DNA of 64,000 nucleotides, from NCBI GenBank assembly GCA_028564705.1, contig JAPXFQ010002822.1:1736001-1800000 (forward strand), in the 5' to 3' direction. A model generated the notes under the pieces. The model searched no databases. It saw nothing but the letters and a program-made list of their open reading frames with translations, and was not told the DNA's origin. Origin of the DNA: Apricaphanius iberus (lineage: Eukaryota; Chordata; Actinopteri; Cyprinodontiformes; Aphaniidae). Shown here piece by piece: positions 36,891 to 47,164 of the stretch. Positions within the stretch are counted from its first letter, which is position 1; every line of letters starts with the position of its first letter. Position numbers and translations under genes: made by a program.

Positions 36891-39737
36891 TTTACTATCA
36901 TAAGCATTTATTTTGCTTTGTAATATCTGCCATGAAAAGCACACATCCATCTGGGACTAACCTCAAGGACTGCAGACAGGCTTGAGCCTCAGCGGTTCCT
37001 GAATCAAATAACTATTTATTATTTCATTGAAGTGTTAGATAGTCGAAATGTAGATACAGCTATTGGGTCAAAGAGGATAATGATTCTCAAACCAAATGAG
37101 AAATATATAAAGCAGACCAACATTGAGCTTCTGGAAAGGCTTTGCCAACCCTCTTTGCCTCAAACCTTGAAAATGCGTAAAATATGTTCAGGAGCTGGGT
37201 CCTTGTCAAGAAACCCTCTTATCTGAATTAAATTAAACAGTTTTAAATGTAAAGCTAAAACCAAAATTTGATGGCCATATAACTTGCTAACTAAGTGTTA
37301 TATCCAGAAAAATGACATGGTCTAAATAAATTAGTTGAAAAATGCACGAATGTCCTGAGGTTATGTCTGTGATTATGTTACATGTCTGAGTATGAAAATG
37401 AAGATCCGATTCCAATGGTTCAATGAACCATTTTCTGGGAGATGAGTCAACAAGACTGCAATAATTCTGACATTGGAATTACCTACGATTACTTTTTACT
37501 TCGTTTTCATTTCATTACACCCATATCATTGGGTTTGGGAAACTCCTCGATCTCCAGTGAGATGGTGAAGAAATCTTTACCGGTGTCAAACAAGTTTGAA
37601 AGTTCACCTGCCAATTTACTGGAATATGAAGTTTATAATTGTAATAAATAATACTTGCACAGATAGACTATAATGAAGCCCCATATAAAACTTATAGCAG
37701 GCACCCTTATGAAGGTGTACTCTGTGATTTCCGCTCATTACACCGCGGTGCTGGTTGAAGGGCAGCATCGCTGCTGTTCACGTCACCTGTAAGGCTTCAG
37801 ACCAGTTGAGGCCAAAAGAGATGTAAGCCGTCCTGACAGCTCTAGTGTGATGCAAATGCCAGTCAAACCAGGTTTTCACACCCACACAGTACCAAGAAGA
37901 ATTCTAATCGGGCCAAAAAACAAAAAAAAACCCACTTGTGTGGGTGTTCGAGGCCAAAAAATGACATGCAGGTACAAAAAAATAAAAAAGTTTTAAATGA
38001 ATCCTCTGCATTGTCTGTTGCCTGATTAGGATCTATAAGGAGGCTCTTCCTTGTCAATCCTCCTGTCTGCGAAAATATTTTCTGCATGAACGCAGCCTTT
38101 AGGCGAGCATGAATAAAGCAAGCAGCAGTTAGGTAGCAGACACAGTACCAGAGGTATGTTTGAATGTGTGTGCTGTCATTTGCAGTGTTGACGTGTGCAG
38201 CGACTGTCAAACTAGGACCCAAACAGTGTTTCCTGTCTTTTCTTTTCTTTTTGTTTTTTCCTTTTCTGTCTGCCTGCACCTTCATTTCCAGACATTCATT
38301 CCTCCTGAGGCATCTTTGGCCTAAATTTGCTTCTTAGCTTCTGTCAATATGTTTCCTATTTTTTTTTTTTAAAGATTTGACAGTCTGACAGAAAAAAGTG
38401 TTTGAACAGTTTCTACACCTTTGCTGTATATTTTCATGGGAATGAGGCAGTGCTCCCTCTTATTTCTTCCCCACAGAGAAGCTGAAAACAAATCAGCAGT
38501 AATCAGAGAGTGCCTTTCCGCTCAGTTGTCGCACAAACTGAGGCCACACACTCGCACATACACTGCCATGCCTTGTTTAAAGCTGTCATCGGTAATAGGC
38601 CTCTGAATTACAGTGTGTCACTGCTGTATAGCATAAGTTGTGCGTGTGTGTGTTTGTCAAGTGGCTACTGATGGTTGCAAAGGTTAAATATCCCGTCCAT
38701 TTCTTTCTCTTTTTTTAGATGCTGATGGTGATTTGAGAGCTCTTGTCAGTGGCAACTTGATTGCATTTGTGATTTGTGGGTGGGCAGAAAGTGTCCAGGC
38801 AGGGTGGAAGAAATGAAAAATGGCGCAGAAGGGACAATAGCAAATTGACACGGTGAAAGAGAGGATGCCTTGCAAACACGTACGTTAATTCTGGGCAGCT
38901 GAGGGAAAAAGTTTTAATCAGGTTCTTTGCAAAATTGTGGAAAGAAGAAAATCTTTTTTTTGGGGGGGGGGTTGATGTTTTTATCTACAGTTAGGACCAA
39001 AATGACCCATTCCTCTGGCAGATTTAGATTTAAAATGATGTTCCATCAACACTAAAGCATGTTTCTAGTAATAAACATAATGCATCTCATCAAAATAATA
39101 ATAAAAAAATAGTTTCTTGTAATTGCTGACCATCTTTTTGCACATCTCAAATTCTTTTACATTGAACGGCCCTCCTTGTCATCATCACCCTAAGCTTTTA
39201 CTCCCTTCATAGCTGCTAAGCTTCAAGGCAGAACTGTGGCTTACCTACTCCACCCCTAGTATAAAGTATTACTTTGGGGGTAAAGTGGTATATGCATTTG
39301 TATTTTTCAACATGGCCCTGTCGGTTCGGTATGCATGTGTGCCGAACAAATCAAGCTGTTTTCTACCTGAACACATGCAGAATGTTTTTGTGCAGAACTC
39401 TGAGCACAGTGCGACTCTAAAAAGTGACACCAAAACGAAACAAAAAGTACTCCAAACTATCACTGAAGTGTTTGAGAAAAATTAATGGTGTCTTATGCAG
39501 CTACATTTGAAAAAGAAAGATGGACTGAACCAGAACTTTGTCAGTGAACACATCTTTTAGCTGCAATAAGGTCCATAACACGCTCTGCGTTGAACTGAAT
39601 GACTCACCTGAAACAATGTCGAGCTGAATGGAAACATCAGTGATACTAGAGAAAAAGCAGCTGACATCCACAAGGCTACCAGCAGCATCAGACCAAACTC
39701 CTGATTTTGGATAAAAAGCAAGTCAGCAGAATCCACA
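36891..39737. other. Intron 2 spacer without recognised gene
   Basis: The longest frame (37863-38285, minus, 140 residues) has low-complexity Lys/Phe/Cys-rich composition and no family match I recognise. A T8G10 tract lies near 38953-38970. Nothing else found. Confidence 0.45.
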
Positions 39738-40190
39738 TTGATGAGCAAGGATTTTCCAAACAGCTGCCCATGCTGCATTCAAGAAGAGCTGGGAAACTTG
39801 GCTGTTGAAACGTCAAAACACAGTATTGTTGCTGACTATGTCCATCCCTTTATGACCACAGTGTACCCATCTTCTGATAGCTACTTGAAGCAGGATAATG
39901 TTTCATGTCATAAAGCTCAAATAATCTCAGACTGGTTTCTTGGACATGACAATGAGTTCACTGTATTCAAATGACCTCCATAATCACCAGATCTCAATCC
40001 AATTGGTCACCTTTGGGATGTGGTTGAACGAGAGTTTCTCATCATGGATGTGCAGCCAACAAGTCTGCAGCAAACTGCGAGATACTATCATGTCCATATG
40101 GACCAAAATCTCAGAGTAATGTTTCCGGTACCTTGTTGACTCTATGACACTAAGGATTAAGACAGTTCTAAAGGCAAATGGGGGTCCAAC
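39738..40190 (+). pseudogene. Tc1 transposase pseudogene, C-terminal half
   Basis: The frame 39738-39974 contains DYVHPFMTTVYPSSDSYLKQ, then DNVSCHKAQIISDWFLGHDN, with the second catalytic Asp in QDN. It stops at a TGA (39972-39974) where the family has Trp, before PDLNPI-type sequence. Downstream, SPDLNPIGHLWDVVEREF is readable, and here the catalytic Glu of PIEH appears as Gly. Later stops and a frame change break the end. The first catalytic Asp region is missing. Confidence 0.78.
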
Positions 40191-40231
40191 CTGGTACTAG
40201 CAAGGTGTACCTAATAAAGTGGCCAGGGAGT
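39738..40231 (+). mobile_element. 3' part of a decayed Tc1/mariner transposon
   Basis: Encodes the C-terminal half of a Tc1 transposase and ends with AGGTGTACCTAATAAAGTGG then CCAGGGAGT, the terminal repeat of a known fish Tc1 family. The 5' half was not recognised upstream of 39738. Confidence 0.8.
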
Positions 40232-41544
40232 TTATCTAGGTATCTTCTTTTCTAAAAACTATTGACAAAAAAGACATTAAGAATCTAAGATAAATGTCTC
40301 GAATTTTGGACAGGCACATACAGTTGTAAATGTACATTAGAAACTGTAACAAACATAAAATATCAGCATATATTAATATTACTTTCTTGAATCAAATTAC
40401 GTTTTATTATTTCAAACCAAAATAGTCATAGCTTTGCTATTAGAATATGCTGTTTTTGGAAAGGGTGGGCTTGTTTTCAAATATGGTTCTGAGGGGCCAT
40501 GAAGGTGAAATTGAGATATATGTATATATATATATATATAAATTTTTTTTGTAATTTATGGTTGGGATGCCAACTGTCAGTGAAAAGAAATTTATGGATT
40601 ATGTTATTATTTTCTGTGTTTTATGTTATAAGTTTCTCCTACGTTGATAAACTCACCATGCATGTCAAATGTTCCTTGAATACACCACATGTGTGAAACA
40701 TACCGTTTACGTCCGGACTGAATGCAGCTGCGGGGTTGCAGTGAGATTTATGTTTAGTGAGGAGAGGAGGTGTAGCAAGGTGAAGTAATGCGAGAGGCAG
40801 ATGGAGGGGCAGGAGGTCAGAAAACTAACTAGTCTATTTTTATCAATATAAACAAGATTGGGTCACTCTTGTATCTTATTTGAAAACAACTTGATATTTT
40901 TTCTCGAAATATCGTCCGGCCCGTCCAGTGTACATAATTAATACCGGTCATTATGGTTGCTTTGAAATAATTTTGTGCATTTAAAATTTTATCTTGCCAT
41001 TTATGACTCAAAACATCATCTGGTTTACAGAGTTGTTGCTACAAGTGAGTAAATTGCTCTCTAATGACTGAAAGTGGGAATGCTTAAAGTCTGATTTTAC
41101 TGTAAGGGATTGTAATCCCGCTATGGGATCTGAAGAGAAGCATCAAGTCTGTTTCAAACGAAGCCGTGATGCAGCGGCGTTCTCAGACTGAAGGCTAGAT
41201 GAAGATGGATGGATTACTAGACAGCTAAAATCCTTTTCTAACCTCAACCAGAGTAGATAAAGCTGAGGATGACAGAAGTACAAATGGATCCAGATAAGAG
41301 AGACATGATGAAGGGCAGCAGAGGGAGTGAGATGTGAAAATTTGAGTCAAATAGGAGGGAAGGAAGACGGTGGCTGTTCAGGCATTTACACTTGAGTATA
41401 GATGGTAAAAAGGAAATGGTAATTAGGGATTAAATCATCAGAAAAGATGAAAATAATCTTGGTGAGATTTTAAATCTCTGTGCCACCTCTGCAATATGAT
41501 CAGCTTCCCGTTTGTCTATTAGGAGCCTGCAGGAGTTTTGCTCT
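40232..41544. other. Intron 2 spacer with a short (TA)n
   Basis: A (TA)n run interrupted by G lies at about 40517-40540. No other feature was recognised. Confidence 0.45.
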
Positions 41545-41960
41545 GACATGGGCTGTCACGGTAACATATTTTGCTGGATGATGAATTGCCCCAGAACTTA
41601 TTGCAATAAATTAAATTGTCATTTTGAGACCATGTTCAACAAATGTAATAATGATACATGCACACACTCTGAACAATGTATTAAATGTAATTTCTAAAGA
41701 ACAGTTAGCACTTCAACTGGAAGACATTTTTAATTTCAAATATAGATTAACAGAACAATGGAAACAATCAAAAAGCGTGAACTCTGTAAGCAAAATTCCC
41801 TTCCAAAAACGATTAACCACTTGGCTCAGACAAGAAAAACAGAGATAACTATTAGTGAGAAGTTTTGTGAACAAACAGCGAAAACCAACAAAACAAACAA
41901 AATATTAGTTTAAATATGTAAAGATATCCGATTTTAGTTTGCTGCTACAAATATACTGAC
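41545..41960. repeat. Degraded interspersed repeat, class unknown
   Basis: The order of phrases CTGTCACGGTAACATATTTT, GCTGGATGATGAATTGCCCC, ATTGTCATTTTGAGACCATG, AACTTCAACTGG-like and AATCAAAAAGCGTGAACTC matches a repeat I remember as frequent in fish genomes. No terminal repeats or coding frame can be seen. Both limits are approximate. Confidence 0.45.
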
Positions 41961-42202
41961 CATATATGCCTTCTTTTACCCAGTCTCTTTGGTAGAAAGA
42001 AGGAAACATACGATAAAACAAACAAGCATTCAAATGGAAATTATGACTGGAAAAATGGCTGAGCTCATTTAAATATAATCATGAAGTGAATTAATTTGTT
42101 TATTGTGTCCTACTCTGACTCCACATCAAACCCAAAGATGGTTAAAGAGATTACCATAGATGGTCGCAGTGACAGCCATCAAATGATTGACTTGTTGTGG
42201 GT

Positions 42203-42447
42203 GACTGTGGCTCAGTGGTAGAGTTGGCTTGCAATCGGAGGGTCGTAGGTTCGATTCCAGCTTTCTCCAGTCACATGTCGATGTGCCCCTGGGCAAGACA
42301 CTTAACCCCAAAAACATTGTCCTACCGAGCCGTGTTGGTTGTCAGTGTATGAATGTGAGTGTGAATGGGTGAATGTGACTTCAATGTAAAGCGCTTTAAG
42401 TGGTCAATATGACTAGAAAAGCGCCATATAAATTCAGTCCATTTAGC
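42203..42447 (+). repeat. tRNA-derived SINE, nearly full length
   Basis: The 5' head has an A box (TGGCTCAGTGG, 42208-42218) and a good B box (GGTTCGATTCC, 42248-42258) spaced 29 bases apart, as in an internal pol III promoter. The body includes CCCTGGGCAAGACACTTAAC and GTAAAGCGCTTTAAGTGG, and the end is AAATTCAGTCCATTTA. This is a familiar fish SINE; the length and boxes suggest a relatively young copy. It is not a functional tRNA gene, since the D and acceptor arms do not pair. Confidence 0.75.
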
Positions 42448-42970
42448 AGTTGAAAATATATGTTTTTTATGTGTTGCAGAACTTTTTTTATAGGGAGGAA
42501 AATAGCATGGCTATTCTTTGATTAAAAATTACCAATTGGTCACACTATATTTAAAAAAAAACTGTTGAATTATTGTTGGAACCAAATTGTGGGTTGGATA
42601 ATTTTATTTTTCTAGTGGCGATCTGATCTCAGACAGGAAAACGAGGTTGAATTCAAAGTCAAAGGTAACTAAGTCCAGGAATCAAAACAGGGCAAGTATT
42701 CAATTTATTTCTTTTGTGTATGTATAAATCACATTATAGTTCTAGCTCATTATTAGAACTGGCTGGCTAAAAATAGTTATCTATCTAAAGAAACCCAGCA
42801 GATGTCAATGACTCACAGATTACACAGCAAAACATCTAAATTAATTAATTATGATATGTAATTAATTTAATTAATCAAATTTTTAATCCCACCTAATAAT
42901 TGTTGAGAAAACCCTCATCTTGAGGTATTTTCATTTAAATTCCTTACACTAGTATGGTCAAACAAAGGTT

Positions 42971-42972
<2 letters not shown>

Positions 42973-43028
<56 letters not shown>

Positions 43029-43029
43029 T
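42973..43029. repeat. (TA)n microsatellite with one interruption
   Basis: About 28 TA units with a single C substitution near 43014. Length and composition suggest length polymorphism and possible cruciform formation. Confidence 0.95.
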
Positions 43030-43290
43030 AAAAAGTGGTTTTATGGAGTAAAATTGTATTGTATATTGTATTTAACAGACTTGAAGAGATGCAGTCCCAG
43101 CATTTACATTGTATTGTTTTTGTGACTAGTCCTAAGTGGCGACTGAAGCCTTCTGCTTCGAGCATGCCCTGTTCACTAGCGTTTTGGACTTAGTGGGGCT
43201 AATATCTGCTCTGTGTCCAGCTGTATTACGGGTAAAAACGACATTTAATATACGCCTCATTTTTCTAACATTGGCTTGCCATACATATGG

Positions 43291-43328
43291 AGCGACCGGG
43301 TTGAGCTGCAGCGACCGGGTTGAGCTGC
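43291..43328. repeat. Two-copy 19-bp tandem duplication
   Basis: The unit AGCGACCGGGTTGAGCTGC occurs twice, directly adjacent and identical. Confidence 0.95.
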
Positions 43329-43942
43329 AGCATGTGGTGCAAACTGGTTGCCTACTGTTTGTGAGCAGTCGGAGACAGAAGAGCACCCTGTTGCTCGGTG
43401 AGAAGAGTAACATTACATGCCTCACCAAAAGTCTCCAAAAACCGCATAACAAGTTGCTTAATTTATCGCTATTCGCCTTTATTTTTGAAAATGAATTACT
43501 AGAGTGATCTAAAAACTTGCCAAATATAGCTACGTTAAGTAGACTGGCGGCAACTCTCCGCTTCTTCTCACCTCGTCCTCCACCCCACTACAAAATGATT
43601 TTTAAGCTTATAAGTTTACAACCATCTCTACTTCAGGGGTGTGGTTAACCCATAACAAGTCCAACACAAGAAGCCCAAAGCATAAAAACGGATTTCATTT
43701 AAAGGAAATATCGTATAGAAACAATAAAATTAAAGATTACAAACTGGATAAACGCGTTTAAAAAAGATAGTGAGCTAAATAATGGTTGTAATTTATTAAT
43801 CACAATTAACGTGATATTTTTTTCAATATATGGTGTCTGACCCTGGCACTTAAAATTGATGTGTGTCAAAGAGAAGCCCAACAGATATACTTTCACAAAC
43901 TGAACATCATGGCTTTTGCGACAATGCTCCACTTCAAATATA

Positions 43943-44118
43943 CAGTACTGTGCAAAAGTTTTAGGCAGGTATGAAAAAAATGCTGTACACAAAGAATGCT
44001 TTCAGAAGTATAAATTTGTTTTTGAATTTCCCAAATTCAAAGTGGGCAACAAAGGAAAAATTTGACTCAACTCTATATTTGATGTTACTACTTTTTGCCT
44101 TCAAACCAGCATCAATTC
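43943..44118 (-). mobile_element. 3' end of a Tc1 transposon, minus strand
   Basis: The + strand begins TA then CAGTACTGTGCAAAAGTTTT, the terminal repeat of a well-known fish Tc1 family. On the minus strand 44118-44040 reads RIDAGLKAKSSN, the C-terminal end of its transposase. The remainder of the minus-strand copy is not present; at 44119 the sequence changes. A + strand piece of what appears to be the same family starts near 44880. Confidence 0.78.
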
Positions 44119-44131
44119 TTAGTGTAACGTG

Positions 44132-44806
44132 AGTGTACCTGTTTCCCGTCTATTTAAAGGCATCAGCTCACACCAAAACTTGAAGCGAGCGTCGTGTGTG
44201 TGGGTTCCCAGCTGCAAACGTATTTACTTGCATTCCTCGTTGGTTATAAAATGGGTAAGTTCTCGTTAATGAGAACCAATTGTATCGTTTTTGTTTTTTG
44301 TAAATAAATTGTATATATGTGTGGGAAATGGCCTACTTTGTTTGTTGCACTTGCTAAATTTACGTTGTGATCACACCCAGCTCTACAACCATTTCTTTTG
44401 AAAACACTTAATCACAGTTGTGTCATAAGGTATTTTTTTTTAACAGTCACCAATATTTTTATGTACAGCGCAAAGTACAAGACAAATCCTGGTCTTTATC
44501 TCCTTGTTGACGCAGGGTTTTTGTAATTTTTAATTTTATTATTTTAGTTTTATTTTGCTAAATTGTGGCTGTTTCCTGTGTTGGCGGATCCGTAGCTCAG
44601 AAGAATGGCGCAAATATTCATCAAAAATAGAACTCACACCTAATTTAAGCGTTACGTCATGTAGTGACGCTCCTAATATGTGCGGATAGTGTGGCCAGTG
44701 TGGCTTGTCCTATTGATAAAACAAAAGCGCTTATACTGTGCGATACGGACGTATTCAGTTACGCTCACATGGCGCTTTGGTGTAAATTCGGGGTTACAGG
44801 TACACT
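44132..44806. mobile_element. Candidate short DNA transposon between two Tc1 pieces
   Basis: The left border AGTGTACCTGTTTCCC (44132-44147) and the minus-strand reading of the right border, AGTGTACCTGTAACCC (44791-44806), match at 14 of 16 bases. The 675-bp interior is unrelated to Tc1 and has no long frame. No target duplication can be defined, so the call remains a candidate. Confidence 0.4.
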
Positions 44807-44879
44807 TACACAAAGTCAGGAATTTAGCAGGATTGTAGTCTGGCATGTTATCGACTAATTGTGCCAAACATGTGCTAAT

Positions 44880-45570
44880 GATCATCAATGTCACACATAA
44901 GTTGAAGCACGGTCAGTAACTAAAACAGCAACAGCTGAGGCTTAAAACTGGGTGAGGAACAGATTGAGCACAGCAACAAGACACACAGTAATCATACTGT
45001 ATCAGCAAGGTCTCTCCCAGACTAAGATTTCAAGTTACACTAAGGTTTCAAGATAAGCTGTTCAAGCTCTATTGAAGAAGCACAAAGAAATGCGCAATGT
45101 TGACGATCATAGATATGGTGGTCGACCAAGGAAACTTTATTACCCTTTGAAATTGGAAGATATCAGCAGTGCCATCAGCTCAGAACTGTCAGAAACCAGT
45201 GGGAGTAAGGTATACCCATCTACTGTCCAAAGAAGCCTTGCCAGAGTCAGACTTCATGAAAGAGCTGCACCCAAAAGCCATACCTCTGACCTTGAACCAA
45301 GGCCAAGTGACTCAAGTATTCACAAAAACATAGGAACTGGAGTCCAGAAAAATGGCAGCAGAAGCTCTGGACTGATGAGTCAAAATGTTAAATATTTGAC
45401 TGGAGCAGAAGGCAGATTGTCAAAGGGTTGGAGAGTGGAAAATAATGAGTGTCTGCAGGCAACAGTGAAGCATGGTTGAGGTTCCTTGAATGTTTGGGGC
45501 TGCTTATCTGTGAATGGAATTGGATATTTGGTCAGGATTAATGGTGTTCTCAATGCTGAGAAATCCAGGC
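44880..45570 (+). pseudogene. Tc1 transposase pseudogene, 5' and middle part
   Basis: The leader TCAATGTCACACATAAGTTG is followed by transposase sequence. Readable segments include LYQQGLSQTKISS-like residues near 45000, HKEMRNVDDHRYGGRPRKL, SSAISSELSETSGSKVYPST, VQRSLARVRLHERAAPK, and CLQATVKHG ending at a TGA (45477-45479) where the family has Trp. The sequence leaves the family near 45570 (after NAEKSRQIF). The C-terminal catalytic half is missing on this strand. Internal deletions and frame changes are present. Confidence 0.8.
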
Positions 45571-46117
45571 AGATATTTATGAAGATGAACTGGGAGTGGA
45601 ATAAGAGGACCAGTGAGCTTAAATATGCTGAACTGTAAGGAAGTAACTGAGAAAAGTCTGATAACTAATTACTGACAAATGGATGCAGATGAGGGGAAGA
45701 GAACAGGTGAAAGCAAATAGCTTGGCTGGGGAGAGAAATGGCAGGGAGCAGACGGAAAGAAAAAAAACAAGAAAATAATCCTAGATGAGATACCAGAGAC
45801 TAAAGGTAAGATATCTAAAGGGAACCAATGACTGATAAAGTGAAAATCATAAAACAAAACCAAAAGGAGAAAACTTCTTAGGACAAAAAATGGAAACAAA
45901 GATGTACCAATATCAAAACACTGAAGTCCTAACATTAACACCAAAAATAAACTAAAATGATAATTTAAACTGAATAAGAAAAAGAACTAAAACTCTAACA
46001 CAAAAGCCTCACATCCCAACACACAGTTGTAGCATGATTTACACATCTTTATCTAACACTTTACATTGATACAAAGCCTGAATGCAACTCTTTGCCCATG
46101 ACATACCAGCTGTCTAA
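45571..46117. other. Intron 2 spacer, purine-rich on the + strand
   Basis: About 400 bases rich in A and G (45600-46010), with phrases such as AAGAGAACAGGTGAAAGC that recall the 9082-9352 type of fish repeat, but no ends can be defined. The TAA at 46115-46117 is the target duplication of the next element. Confidence 0.4.
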
Positions 46118-47164
46118 CACTGTGTCCACACCAAAAGCATCAAAACGTGCCACATGCCCCCAGCTGGATGCTTGAACATTCGCACCTTGAAGCGTGTACA
46201 AAGGGAACTGGACGCGCTTCAAATATGCTATTTTCAGGCGCGAACTGGGGTTCAGCAGAGCTGGGGCTAGAGTGCAGCTGCCGGTGGAATATGGATTATG
46301 GTCTCCGATCTGACGGAGGACCGCGTGGATTACGTGTTCGGCCTGGCCTCCGGTAGAGCTGGGACCGCTGCACTGGGGGTTTGGTGAGCTACAGATACAA
46401 TCTAGCTACGGCGGAGGGATCCATAAACATCAGCGAGCACCCTCTAATAAACACCGGCTCCTCGCCACCTGGAGATTGTGACCTGCTTGCCCAGTTTGTG
46501 CCGTGAAGGTCCAAGCTTCGCCTGCCGATACACCAACTACATTTCTGAGCAGCTGTCAATCTGTCTGCGGCTCGTAAAAGTTTATAATATTTGAGCAGCG
46601 TGGGACGTGGTGTGGGAGCTGCAACTAGGAAACCAGGTGAGGAGGCTGTTTCAACGCTGACTTCTAGGCCGAGAGGTGCTTTTACAGCAACCATGGCTCT
46701 TTTAAGCGCCACCCACAAACCTCTTAAGAGCATTCCTGTCTAAATAGTTTAACCTATTTATAATATATATATTTTTTTCTGTCTCTGTATTGAAAACAGC
46801 TTGTGTCATGTAGCTCGGGGTGATTAGCCACGATGTTTATCAGTATTTCCTCCATGTCCTGCTGAGGCTGTGACTCCATGACAGTCACAGAATCACTGAA
46901 ACTCTGTCCCCTGATTGGTTGACGCGGCGCGCATTGAAGCTGCAGTTCAGAGATTTTCAACTTGAGCAGACTTTTTCACATGCTGCAAACGCCTCATTCG
47001 CACAAATCCTCTGCACAGATCAGGCAGAGAAGTTTTTTCGTGACGCAGATCTGCTTCTGATTTGAAGCGGGACCCCCTGCCACGCTTCAACGCACTCCTC
47101 CATTGACATAACATGTACACCTGACTCGCCGCTTGCTTAATTCGCTTTTGGTGTGGACGTACTG
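46118..47164. mobile_element. PIF-Harbinger-like non-autonomous DNA transposon
   Basis: The left end CACTGTGTCCACACCAAAAG and the minus-strand reading of the right end CAGTACGTCCACACCAAAAG match at 17 of 20. TAA flanks both sides (46115-46117 and 47165-47167), the 3-bp duplication of PIF-Harbinger. The 1,047-bp interior is much more GC-rich than its surroundings, with GAAGCGTG/CACGCTTC motifs near both ends (46190 and 47080). Minus-strand frames of 114 and 68 residues have no transposase or Myb-like motif, so the element depends on a helper. Confidence 0.75.

Larger units (their letters stand above)
42448..43940. other. Intron 2 spacer with simple repeats
   Basis: Includes the long (TA)n at 42973-43029 and a 19-bp tandem duplication at 43291-43328. 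The less AT-rich portion 43130-43570 has frames on both strands (123 and 106 residues) without recognisable domains; it may be part of an unclassified repeat. Confidence 0.45.

Noticed and set aside
37863..38285. 140-residue minus-strand open frame
   Set aside because: Lys-rich start, low-complexity composition, no recognisable domain, no splice context; probably chance in intronic sequence.
42208..42258. Possible tRNA gene (good A and B boxes)
   Set aside because: The flanking arms do not form a cloverleaf and the unit continues into a SINE body and tail, so it is a tRNA-derived SINE head.
43132..43507. Overlapping 106- and 123-residue frames on opposite strands
   Set aside because: Neither shows a domain; they span a local tandem duplication in less AT-rich sequence and are probably chance or part of an unclassified repeat.
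46389..46733. 114-residue minus-strand frame inside the Harbinger-like element
   Set aside because: No nuclease or Myb-like motif; open by GC-rich composition.
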